Assembly (NCBI GenBank): GCA_036401375.1
Contig: DASWVB010000036.1
Span: 45,992 to 109,991, forward strand
Source: DASWUZ01 sp036401375
GTDB taxonomy: Bacteria; Acidobacteriota; Terriglobia; Terriglobales; Acidobacteriaceae
DNA length: 64,000 bases
Reading direction: 5' to 3'
Below the pieces are notes generated by a model. It made no database searches, was not told the DNA's origin, and saw only the letters and a program-made list of their open reading frames with translations. Both the position numbers and the translations under genes were made by a program. Below, one piece after another: positions 33,942 to 41,901 of this stretch; within the stretch, counting starts at the first letter, position 1; each line of letters opens with the position of its first letter.

Positions 33942-34559
33942 TTATCGATTCATCTGCCAATCCTGACCGTTCATCACCAGCCTCGCCGTGTCGCTGCCCG
34001 GTCCTGACAAGGCGGTGCTGAGCTCTGGAAACGCGGTCTTGATCTCGGCCGAGTTGGCCCACCCGGGCACACTGTCGATCTTGTAGTGGTAGTTCACCTG
34101 CGCCATCTTCAATCCGGACGAGTTGGTGTCAGTGGAGTAGGTGTCGATCGAGGTCACGTCGCGGGAGCCGTAGCAGAAGTTGCCGTAACCTGGCTGGGTC
34201 GGGTCCTGGGTCCAGACGGACCGGCCCTGGCTCGAGACGTCGTAGTTGTTCACCTGCTTCGAGCCGATGATGAAGACGCGCTTCTCGGCGGTGGTGCGGG
34301 TCAGCAGGCCAGCGTCGGTGAGAGCATCCAGACCCTCCGTCTTGGCGTCGTCAGAGGTAGCGGCCTGGATGGGGAACTTCTTCGCCGTAGGCCAGATGCA
34401 CTCAGGATGCGCCTTGTTATAGCCGTTGATGCCGGATTCGAAGTTGAGCCGGGAGTCGTCCGTCTTGCGGCAAGCGGTTCCGAGCACTACAAGGCTCAGG
34501 AGGGCGGCCGCGCCCGATCTGCTGCCTGCCATCTTTAAGTACCGGGAACTTGACCCCAT
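33942..34559 (-). CDS. Hypothetical lipoprotein
   Basis: 205 aa. Seen: signal peptide with lipobox LVVLGTAC (Cys about residue 30), so a lipid-anchored envelope protein. The mature part contains paired cysteines (HPECIWPTAKK; NFCYGSRDV), a helical region (EGLDALTDAGLL) and YHYKIDSVPGWANSAEIKTAFP. No named family recognised. The ATG at 34559 is preceded by AAAGGAAAA. Upstream of mqnA on the same strand with 106 bp between, separated by an inverted repeat. Confidence 0.68.
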   Translation of the reverse strand: MGSSSRYLKMAGSRSGAAALLSLVVLGTACRKTDDSRLNFESGINGYNKAHPECIWPTAKKFPIQAATSDDAKTEGLDALTDAGLLTRTTAEKRVFIIGSKQVNNYDVSSQGRSVWTQDPTQPGYGNFCYGSRDVTSIDTYSTDTNSSGLKMAQVNYHYKIDSVPGWANSAEIKTAFPELSTALSGPGSDTARLVMNGQDWQMNR

Positions 34560-34687
34560 CGTCTTTTCCTTTCAGCTTCCCTGTTCAGAGCGCTAGGATG
34601 CGACCGGGCCGAAACTGGTGGGACAACGGGGTTACCGCAGACGGTTCCTGCACCAGTTTGCGTCCTGTTGCCCACATGGTTGTGGCG

Positions 34688-34693
34688 TATTCT
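34688..34693 (+). promoter_or_regulatory. TATTCT -10-like box 6 nt before the start at 34700
   Basis: TATTCT, TGACCC, ATG, with no Shine-Dalgarno. Candidate leaderless promoter. Confidence 0.42.
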
Positions 34694-34699
34694 TGACCC

Positions 34700-35821
34700 A
34701 TGATCAGGATGACTGTGCTGGCCAGCGGTTCGAAGGGGAACAGCACCCTCGTCTCGAGCTCCCGTACTACGATCCTGGTCGACGCGGGCCTCTCCTGCCG
34801 CGAATTCTTTAGGAGGATGCAGGAAGCAGGCCAGGACCCTCGCAGCCTCGACGCCATCCTAATCACTCACGAACACCAGGACCACGTGCAGGGGCTCGCG
34901 GTAACTGCGCGCAAACTAGGCATACCTGTCTTCTTTACCGCACCCACACATAGAGCATGGATGCGCTGGATGGTACCCCAGAAGCGGCTCACCTATGCGG
35001 CGTGGCTGGCGCAGCGGGCAAAGGATTTCGAAGCTAAAGCCGCGCTCAAGGCAGAGCCGGCAGCCAAGCTGAAACAGACGTCTGACGGCAATCAGGGCTA
35101 TGCTGCGCTCCGCGACCAGCATGCAGACACACTGGTGGAGGAGCTCGACGCGAAGTCTAATATCCAGAACGGGGGCACTGGTTTCGCTGAGAAGCTCTCA
35201 GCTGAAATCTCCGAAGTTTCTGCTGAAAGCAACGTGTCATCCAGCTATGACGCCGGGCCGCCCGAGTGCGAGGAAGAAGATGATCGTCCAGGCACAAAGG
35301 AGCCTGTAGACCCGTGCGCGCTTCCTGCAGTCGAGTTTTTTGAGCCGGGCGTTCGATTCTCCATTGGCGACATCGAAGTGGATCCCTTCACCATTCCGCA
35401 TGACGCTGCCGATCCGGTCGGCTTCATCTTCCGCTCAGAGGGGATCAAGATTGGGATCGCAACCGATCTTGGCTACATGCCGGCGAGCGTGAAGGAGCAC
35501 CTCAGGGGATGCGACGTCCTCATGCTTGAGTCAAACCACGACATCGAGATGCTGCGCGACGGCCCCTATCCCTGGTCAGTCAAGCAGCGTGTGATGTCGC
35601 GCGTCGGTCACCTTTCAAACGAGGCCACGGCCGACTTCCTTGAAAAGAACTATGACGGCGGCGCAACTTACGTCATCCTGGCGCACCTCTCTGAGAGCAA
35701 CAATCTTCCGGAGCTGGCGCGGGTCTCAGCCGAGCGCGCATTGCGCGACCGGATGAACCTGCTCTGCAATCGACTTGTTCTGGCCGAGCAGCACACCTCT
35801 GGCACGCCCATCCAGCTCTAG
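34700..35821 (+). CDS. YycJ/WalJ-like metallo-beta-lactamase-fold hydrolase with a large insertion
   Basis: 373 aa. Seen: MTVLASGSKGNSTLV at the N-terminus, the metal motif THEHQDH (His57, His59, Asp61, His62), later IPHDAADPVGF, GIATDLGYM, LESNHD and LAHLSESNN carrying the remaining ligands. The YycJ/WalJ family (about 265 aa) are predicted DNA exonucleases or cell-wall-linked hydrolases. Here residues about 91-212 are an added low-complexity, acidic and Ala/Glu/Lys-rich segment not present in the family's usual length. Start ATG 34700 with a TATTCT box 6 nt upstream and no Shine-Dalgarno; Met4 is an alternative. Confidence 0.85.
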   Translation: MIRMTVLASGSKGNSTLVSSSRTTILVDAGLSCREFFRRMQEAGQDPRSLDAILITHEHQDHVQGLAVTARKLGIPVFFTAPTHRAWMRWMVPQKRLTYAAWLAQRAKDFEAKAALKAEPAAKLKQTSDGNQGYAALRDQHADTLVEELDAKSNIQNGGTGFAEKLSAEISEVSAESNVSSSYDAGPPECEEEDDRPGTKEPVDPCALPAVEFFEPGVRFSIGDIEVDPFTIPHDAADPVGFIFRSEGIKIGIATDLGYMPASVKEHLRGCDVLMLESNHDIEMLRDGPYPWSVKQRVMSRVGHLSNEATADFLEKNYDGGATYVILAHLSESNNLPELARVSAERALRDRMNLLCNRLVLAEQHTSGTPIQL

Positions 35822-35990
35822 GATGAACTGACTACCCCTGGTCCGCGTACCTGCTTCATCATCCGCGTGTGCTTTGCTCTCGAGCGGAAAAAAGCGACCT
35901 TTGCATGAAGGGGGTCGTCCAACTACTTTCGATTCAGGGCGCCAACTCCCGCGTGCTGCAGTCCGAACGGCGCCAAGGCGATCATTTACA

Positions 35991-36515
35991 ATGACTTTAA
36001 GCAAGTTGATTCAGTTCGAACCGAGCAAGCACGACCCGAAATCAGCCGAAGCCATGACGACGTGCACCGACCAGGTAGTGGGAGATATCCTCTCCAGCTG
36101 GCGATACGACATATCGGGAATTACGCCGGGCATGCGCACGGACTACGAACAGCACCTTGTTGAATGTGCCCATTGCCGGTCCCGGCAGCGCCTGCATCGC
36201 ACCATTGATGTCACCCTGATTGGCCTCAGTACTCTCTCGATCTGCGTCTTCGTCACGGCGCTCGCGATCATCCATCACCTGCAGCCGCTGCAGCACTGGA
36301 GCTTACTGCTGGCAGTGCGCCAGATGCACATCGTGCTTACCTTGCAACTGGCGGCGGTGCTTGGACTGCTCGTCTCGCTCCTGGCCTGGGTGATGGTCGC
36401 GATTACCACGCCCGCGCCGGTATACCTCACCGGCATGGCGCTGGCCCACACGCGTCTGCTGCAAGGCAGACTGCCGGAAGAGCTTCGCGATCGCCTGTTG
36501 CGAAACGTTCTCTAA
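35991..36515 (+). CDS. zf-HC2-like membrane protein (anti-sigma-factor-like)
   Basis: 174 aa. Seen: N-terminal soluble part with CTDQVVGDILSSWRYDI and HLVECAHCRSR, i.e. H-x3-C-x2-C, the zinc-binding zf-HC2 pattern of anti-sigma factors, then two hydrophobic helices (TLIGLSTLSICVFVTALAII; TLQLAAVLGLLVSLLAWVMV). Anti-sigma factors of this type hold ECF sigma factors at the membrane, but no sigma factor gene is nearby, so this may be an orphan or different regulator. The ATG at 35991 is the best start; the longer frame from 35874 overlaps the MBL-gene spacer. Convergent with cytochrome c. Confidence 0.65.
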   Translation: MTLSKLIQFEPSKHDPKSAEAMTTCTDQVVGDILSSWRYDISGITPGMRTDYEQHLVECAHCRSRQRLHRTIDVTLIGLSTLSICVFVTALAIIHHLQPLQHWSLLLAVRQMHIVLTLQLAAVLGLLVSLLAWVMVAITTPAPVYLTGMALAHTRLLQGRLPEELRDRLLRNVL

Positions 36516-36654
36516 GCTCCCGCCTGATATCAACGCCTTCGGGTCGAATCAATAGCCCGTGCAGTGACCACTGACGCGCAGGTGCGGCTGCGAACCGCCA
36601 GGATCAGGGCGCCACCACCCTCTGCGCTGTGTGCTTGCCCTTCAGGCGCCTTTA

Positions 36655-37245
36655 TCAACGTGCGAGAGGGGGCGGCGGAGTTGGAGCGGTACCCTGCAGC
36701 GCACCATCGCCGGGTTCAAAGTCCATCGGCTTTTTCAAAAGATCGAGTAAACCCGCAGGCTGCGGCTTGTCCGCATTTGCAAGCAGCAGCGTGACCTGCC
36801 ACATCTGCGTCTGATTCAAAACCTGCGAAAAGGCCGGCATGCCACTCAGGCGGATTCCGTTTGCCACCTTCCAGTACGTCTCCCCCGGCGGATCGTCACT
36901 CACGCCAACCACTCCGTTGCCATGAGGCTCCCATAGCTGAGGCGCCGCGGGGTACTCGTGACGACCGTAAGCCGAAGGACGCCCATACAGTCCATGGCAC
37001 GCTGCGCACTGTTCGCGGTAGATGTGAGCGCCAATCTGAAGGTTGGGAGCGCTCGCCTCAATAGGCACAGTGGCCGGAGCCTCGGCGCGGATGCGCTTGC
37101 CCAGCGGGATGTGTACGATGTTCGCCTCTTGCCAGAACGGAGTGTCCGCGACAGCAACCGGCGGATGTCCGAAGCGGAGGTAGCAGTAGATGCCAACCGG
37201 CACAGCCGTCAGGGTCAACAGCACACCCAGAAGAAACTTACCCAT
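36655..37245 (-). CDS. Membrane-anchored mono-heme cytochrome c
   Basis: 196 aa. Seen: N-terminal membrane anchor (GKFLLGVLLTLTAVPVGIYCYL), then heme-binding CAACHG (about residues 81-86) and a distal Met in LSGMPAF. The C-terminal 25 residues are Pro-rich. It would carry electrons in the periplasm; its redox partner is not in the window. The ATG at 37245 has GGAG about 5 nt upstream and is preferred to the longer frame from 37296. Confidence 0.87.
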   Translation of the reverse strand: MGKFLLGVLLTLTAVPVGIYCYLRFGHPPVAVADTPFWQEANIVHIPLGKRIRAEAPATVPIEASAPNLQIGAHIYREQCAACHGLYGRPSAYGRHEYPAAPQLWEPHGNGVVGVSDDPPGETYWKVANGIRLSGMPAFSQVLNQTQMWQVTLLLANADKPQPAGLLDLLKKPMDFEPGDGALQGTAPTPPPPLAR

Positions 37246-37493
37246 AGCTCTCCATCTGCGCGTTCTCGCGCCTTTGAAGTTGAGTGCGTCCCGCACAGGA
37301 CGAGCGCATCGCAGCGAGGTTGTATTCTCGCAGATTGCTCACCCAGGATGAAAGCAGGCACGAAGCGGTACGCAGATGCTTTAATACAGAGGCAGGCTTT
37401 CTTTTCTGCCTGGCTGGCACGGACAGTCAGTGCCGCGCCCTGTTTGCATACCCGGAAATCTTCGGGCGTTACGTAGTGGAGGCACCTCGATTC

Positions 37494-38333
37494 ATGCATC
37501 GCCGCAAGCCCTTGTCTCTGGCACTTTACGTCGTATCGTCTCTGCTGCTGCTCTCCGGGCATGTATTGCAGGCGCAGGAAACTCCGCCCGCCACCTCGCC
37601 CGATACCGCACAGCCTCCCGCCTCAACAACACCTTCGTCGACCGCTCCGGATGCGAATGCACCTGCAGCGACCACCCCGGCTGATACGACCCCGCAGCAG
37701 CTGCCGCCGCAGAGCCCTGAGCAGAGAGCCAAAGTGATGCGTGATGCTCAGGCTCGTGTAAGAAACCGCAGGCAGCAGCGCATTGCGGCTATCGTGGCAG
37801 ACACATATAACCACAGGTTCGAGGGCTACTTCGGTGGCGGCTACCTCCGCTTCCGACCGGGAAGCACGCTGCAGCACGACACCGAGGCAGACTGGAACGT
37901 GGGTCTCACCGATTATCTCGGCCCCAAGCTTGGAATCACGGTGGACGCGCGCGGCTATTACGGCACGGCCTACACGGGTAATAACGAGTTTTCGGTCCAC
38001 AATCCAAGCATCAGCCAGTACACCTTCATGGCCGGGCCACAGTATCGCATCATCAAGGCGCCAAAGCTGGCCGCCAGTCTGCAGGTTCTCGCAGGAGTGG
38101 GACACGGAAACTTCGATACCGGCACCGGAGGGCTGCCGGGCAGCTTCATCGGCCTTTACCCGAACGCGACGGTCTTCAACGCAAGTGCGGGAGTCGCCCT
38201 CGACTACAACCTCGGCCCGGGGCTGGCGCTGCGCCTCACCCCAGGAGTCCTGCTGAGCGACTTCGGCAGCACTCTACAGGAAAATCTCGGATTCAACGCA
38301 GGGGTTGTCTACCGCTTCGGACGCAAGAAGTAG
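37494..38333 (+). CDS. Outer-membrane beta-barrel protein
   Basis: 279 aa. Seen: signal peptide (about 1-31, ALYVVSSLLLLSGHVLQAQ), a Thr/Pro/Ala-rich disordered linker (about 32-80), then a beta-rich barrel with alternating hydrophobic strands (FEGYFGGGYLRFRP; GITVDARGYYGTAYTG; YTFMAGPQYRI; NLGFNAGVVYRFGRKK). The last strand NAGVVYRFGRKK resembles an OmpA/OmpW-type barrel end. A GTGGAGG lies upstream of the ATG at 37494; the frame is open to 37284 but that part overlaps the divergent cytochrome gene promoter region. Confidence 0.78.
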   Translation: MHRRKPLSLALYVVSSLLLLSGHVLQAQETPPATSPDTAQPPASTTPSSTAPDANAPAATTPADTTPQQLPPQSPEQRAKVMRDAQARVRNRRQQRIAAIVADTYNHRFEGYFGGGYLRFRPGSTLQHDTEADWNVGLTDYLGPKLGITVDARGYYGTAYTGNNEFSVHNPSISQYTFMAGPQYRIIKAPKLAASLQVLAGVGHGNFDTGTGGLPGSFIGLYPNATVFNASAGVALDYNLGPGLALRLTPGVLLSDFGSTLQENLGFNAGVVYRFGRKK

Positions 38334-38673
38334 GTGTCTCCGAACACTCTGTGTGCCATCTCGATGTCAGCGCCACGAAGTCAACCCTCATTGCTGCAAC
38401 GAAATTGCAGTAAGGACGACTTATGGGTGCAAGACACGGAGGCCGAGACGCTTCTCGAATAGCTCAAAGTCCCTATTGTTATGTGCGAGTTATGACCCGC
38501 GTTCAGGCACGAGGTCCCGATAAGGCAATCGTTGGTCTTTCTGACCGTGTGGTCGTGCGCCTGAAGGAATTTTTAGTTCGAAGCTGGGGAAATTGCGAAC
38601 CGCTCGCCTCGGTCTCAATTAGCTTAAGCTCGCTCAACTTTGCGTGAACTTGGGAGAATTCACATCCCGCAGC
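38334..38673. other. Non-coding stretch after the outer-membrane protein gene
   Basis: About 340 bp between the barrel protein and the convergent UdgX gene. I see only a weak unsupported reading frame (38423-38647), no terminator with a U tract, and no repeat. No function assigned. Confidence 0.4.
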
Positions 38674-39321
38674 CTAGCCCAGGTGAACCTTCACGAGCTT
38701 GAGATCATCGATAAAGGCGCGCATCTGCTGCGCGCGATCCTCATCGGTGGCCCGGAGGATCGACGAGGGATGGACCGTCGCCATGATGGGCGGCATGCCG
38801 ATAAGGTTCTGGACCTCTCCCCTGGACTGAGTCACCTTGAACGCGGAGCCGAGCAGGGACTGAGCCGCGGTAGCCCCAAGACAAAGGATCAGGCGGGGTG
38901 ATACCGCATCAAGCTCTGCCTGCAGCCAGGGTTTACAGGCCGCAACCTCCCGCAGGGTGGGCTTCTTGTGCAGCCGCAGCTTTCCCCTGGGCTCCCACTT
39001 GAAGTGCTTGACGGCGTTGGTCACGTAGACCTTCCGACGGTCGATTCCAGCCTCAGCAAGGCATTGATCGAGCAGCTTGCCTGCGGGGCCGACAAATGGC
39101 CGCCCCTCGAGGTCTTCCTTGTCACCGGGCTGCTCGCCGATCATCATGATGTCAATGTGCGCGTTTGCCGCTGTCGATGGCTCCTGCACCTCGCCAAAGA
39201 CGGCCTGGGTCGCGTGGTTGTAGAGGTCGCACCCACGGCAGCCTTGCACCGCCTCACGCAGTACAGGCAGGTCATGAGTCTGGGGGACGAAGGGCTCGGC
39301 GGTTGTCAGTTTCAGGGCCAT
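38674..39321 (-). CDS. udgX: UdgX-like uracil-DNA glycosylase-family protein
   Basis: 215 aa. Seen: IGEQPGDKEDLEGRPFVGPAG (motif A; residues 61-81), the UdgX-type loop around KHFKWEPRGKLRLHKKP (105-121), VHPSS (motif B), and candidate Fe-S cysteines C28, C31, C129, C147. The GEQPGDKED variant and the KxRxH loop are UdgX hallmarks: mycobacterial UdgX has KRRIH and forms a covalent bond to uracil-containing DNA through that His. Here the loop is KLRLH with the His at 118 kept. So the protein is probably a uracil-DNA cross-linking factor in repair, not an ordinary family-4 glycosylase. ATG at 39321; two upstream in-frame starts are possible. Confidence 0.85.
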   Translation of the reverse strand: MALKLTTAEPFVPQTHDLPVLREAVQGCRGCDLYNHATQAVFGEVQEPSTAANAHIDIMMIGEQPGDKEDLEGRPFVGPAGKLLDQCLAEAGIDRRKVYVTNAVKHFKWEPRGKLRLHKKPTLREVAACKPWLQAELDAVSPRLILCLGATAAQSLLGSAFKVTQSRGEVQNLIGMPPIMATVHPSSILRATDEDRAQQMRAFIDDLKLVKVHLG

Positions 39322-39460
39322 GAACGCTAGGATGTGCATCGTGGAAGAGCAGGGTGCCCGACGTCCCCCTTCCAAGTTGACTTGACTGTTAGAGAGCGCG
39401 GCGGGGGCGTCGCCGCCTGTCGCTCGCAAGCGCTAACTCGCAGACGGACCCCTGTCCAAG

Positions 39461-40507
39461 CTAATGCGCTGTGGTTACCGGAGGAGGGGAACTCAGCTTG
39501 CCGGTTGTTGAGCCGCCAGCGGGCGCCGCGAGAAACGGGTCGATCTGAGAGAAGAACCAACCCGGGTTGTCAAGCATGATAAAGTGCCTCTCGTTGTCTG
39601 CCATGACCAACTGCAGCTTCTTTGTGCCCGTGTACTGGCCGCGATAGACCGACTCGATCTGTTGACTGGTCGCTCCAGGAAAGCCGGCCCAGGTGGCAAG
39701 CACGAGCACATCGCCTCGGATCCTCCCAAGGTCAGCCCGCGCATCGGTTGTAAGCAGTTCATACAGTGCTTCGGCGGTGGTCGACTGATCGGAGGCGGCT
39801 GCCCACTCGTTCACTAGGGCATAATCCGCGTCGCTGGTTACCATTGGGCGCGTGGAGGCCCCGCTCTTTACGAACTGCAGGTACTGATCGTGGCTTTCTC
39901 CCTTGATCTGAAGCTTCATATTGGTGGCAATAGGGTCCGCTTCCTTCACGGAGCCCGCCTGCAACCAGACACCAGACAGGAACGGCAGCGAGTCCACGAT
40001 CACGAGCCTGCCCGGCAGATCAGCGTAGCGCTCCGCAAACTCGAGGGTGAGCGTTCCGCCGAGGCTATGACCGATGATCACCGGGCTCACCAGCTTGTTC
40101 GACTGGATGTAAACGGCGAGTTCATCTTCAACCGCATGCAGAAAGTTTCCCTTGTCGACATCACTCCACGCCGGAACTCCTGCGAAACCGGCGAGGTTTA
40201 GGACGTGACACTGATAGTGACCCTTCAAGTGGTCGACGGTGCCGTTCCACGTATCGCCGGAGGATGATAGGCCGGGAATGAGAATGACTGCGGGTCCTTG
40301 CCCGCTCACCTTGACAGTAAAGAGGCCGCGGTGCTGGGCCCCCCATGCCTCTGTTCCAGACACTGGGCGCGCTACGGGAGACATCGTACCGGCAGGCGCA
40401 GTCTGAGCGGCCGCCAGGAAGCAGGGCAGCGCGAACAAGAGCAATGCGGCCAGACATTGGTTCAAATTGGTGCAGCTTGGTAGCTTCCAAACCCTTAGCC
40501 CTGACAT
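39461..40507 (-). CDS. Secreted alpha/beta hydrolase
   Basis: 348 aa. Seen: signal peptide (about 15-36, CLAALLLFALPCFLAAAQ), then an alpha/beta hydrolase fold with oxyanion region ILIPGLSSSGDTWN, nucleophile elbow GHSLGG (Ser about 148), a lid segment and NERHFIMLDNPGWF containing the catalytic His. Likely periplasmic or lipid-linked; substrate unknown. A GAGGGGT 5 nt before the ATG at 40507. It precedes udgX on the same strand by 139 bp. Confidence 0.87.
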   Translation of the reverse strand: MSGLRVWKLPSCTNLNQCLAALLLFALPCFLAAAQTAPAGTMSPVARPVSGTEAWGAQHRGLFTVKVSGQGPAVILIPGLSSSGDTWNGTVDHLKGHYQCHVLNLAGFAGVPAWSDVDKGNFLHAVEDELAVYIQSNKLVSPVIIGHSLGGTLTLEFAERYADLPGRLVIVDSLPFLSGVWLQAGSVKEADPIATNMKLQIKGESHDQYLQFVKSGASTRPMVTSDADYALVNEWAAASDQSTTAEALYELLTTDARADLGRIRGDVLVLATWAGFPGATSQQIESVYRGQYTGTKKLQLVMADNERHFIMLDNPGWFFSQIDPFLAAPAGGSTTGKLSSPPPVTTAH

Positions 40508-40756
40508 TTTTTACCCCTCACTGCTACTGTAGCGCGGCACTTCCCACATGGCAGGATGAAGGCCCGATCCAGCCTATTTCCGCGAACTGAGCCACGAACT
40601 GAAGTTTATCCCCGACCTCGCTGTTCGCGATGACAACGCGGTATTGTTTTGGCCTGCTGAAACCTGTGCGGATAATGGATGTAGAGCGTCGCGACGCGTT
40701 GGGTCAGAATCGACTTGCCGGCCGTCTCATCTAAAGGAATCGAGCGTCAGGAGACC

Positions 40757-41704
40757 ATGAGCCGCTTCACCAGAAACGTCCCGTTCCCCGTGCAAAAGAT
40801 GCAGCAGCTGTATCGGCTGGTGCGGGAGTCGCACACCAACCCTCTGACCGGGCAGCAGCACAAGCCCTTGCTGGTGACTGCAGACGAGCTGGGTCTGACG
40901 TTCATCGGCCACTCTTCATTCCTCATTCAAGTAGCGGGGAAGAACCTGCTGATCGATCCAGTCTTCGCGACGCGGCTCATCCTGCTACGCCGGCAGCGGC
41001 GCCCTGGAGTTCTGGTAGCCGATCTGCCGCCGATCGATGCCGTCCTGTTGACTCATGCTCACATGGACCACCTCAACCTTCCTTCTCTTCGGAGAGTCAT
41101 TCGTCACACCCGCCGGCTGGCAGGCCGATCCCCAATTGCCGTGGTGCCCAAAGGTGTGGAGGATCTGGTCAACTCTCTCGGTTTTACCGACGTGATTAGC
41201 CTCGACTGGTGGCAAAGCACCAGCCTTGCGGGCCACTCGGCGCTTGAAATCACGATGACGCCGAGCAAACATTGGGGCGCGCGGATGTTCAAAGACACGC
41301 ACCGGGGCTTTGGCGGGTACGTCATGGCAGGAGCAGGGCACCGCGTCTATCACTCCGGCGATACAGCCTACTTCAACGGCTTCCGTGAGATTGGCCGCCG
41401 GCTGCGCCCGCAGATAGCTCTGCTGCCCATCGGCGCCTACTTTCCAGACAGTTATCGCGCCGTTCACACCAGCCCGGAAGAGGCCTGGCGGGCATTCCTC
41501 GACCTTGGTACCGCAGAGCTGATGATCCCGATGCACTACGGCACCTTCCGGCTGGGACGTGAACCGATGGAGGAACCGCTGCCCCGGCTGATCGCAGCGG
41601 CGCGGCATGCCGGTGCCGCAGATCGCATCCGTCCACTCGCTGAGGGTGAGACGCGGGTACTCTACCTGCTCGGAGGTCCGAGTCCACAGAGTTCACAACC
41701 GTAG
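40757..41704 (+). CDS. Metallo-beta-lactamase-fold hydrolase (NAPE-PLD/UlaG-like)
   Basis: 315 aa. Seen: FIGHSSFLIQVAGKNLLIDPVF, metal motif LTHAHMDHLN, then TPSKHWGAR, VYHSGDTAYF, LLPIGAY and MIPMHYGTFRLG. This is the pattern of NAPE-phospholipase-D/UlaG-type MBL proteins, zinc hydrolases acting on phosphodiester or lactone bonds; the substrate is unknown. AGGAG lies 3-4 nt before the ATG at 40757, which is preferred to the earlier start at 40715. Cytoplasmic. Divergent from the secreted hydrolase gene. Confidence 0.87.
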   Translation: MSRFTRNVPFPVQKMQQLYRLVRESHTNPLTGQQHKPLLVTADELGLTFIGHSSFLIQVAGKNLLIDPVFATRLILLRRQRRPGVLVADLPPIDAVLLTHAHMDHLNLPSLRRVIRHTRRLAGRSPIAVVPKGVEDLVNSLGFTDVISLDWWQSTSLAGHSALEITMTPSKHWGARMFKDTHRGFGGYVMAGAGHRVYHSGDTAYFNGFREIGRRLRPQIALLPIGAYFPDSYRAVHTSPEEAWRAFLDLGTAELMIPMHYGTFRLGREPMEEPLPRLIAAARHAGAADRIRPLAEGETRVLYLLGGPSPQSSQP

Positions 41705-41901
41705 CCTCAGGTTGGACCCCCGCCGCAGCCGGCCTGCCCATCTGCTGGTCGATATCGTGCGTCGACAGTCCCTCAGGAGTGGAACTTTGAGCTGCAGGTG
41801 ATCGCTTTCACCCGCCGGCGCCACCTCTGGTCAGACGTCGCGCAACAGGCCTTTGAGGTTATCCTTGCGGTTGAGGTCAGTACTTGCGATTGCCGTCCAG
41901 G

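Noticed and set aside
33874..33945. tRNA-like signal GGGAATTGAAC (reverse of a T-loop)
   Set aside because: The arms that should form the T and anticodon stems do not pair, there is no anticodon loop, and the sequence is explained by an intergenic inverted repeat.
38423..38647. 74-aa open frame after the outer-membrane protein
   Set aside because: No ribosome binding site, no motif and no operon context.
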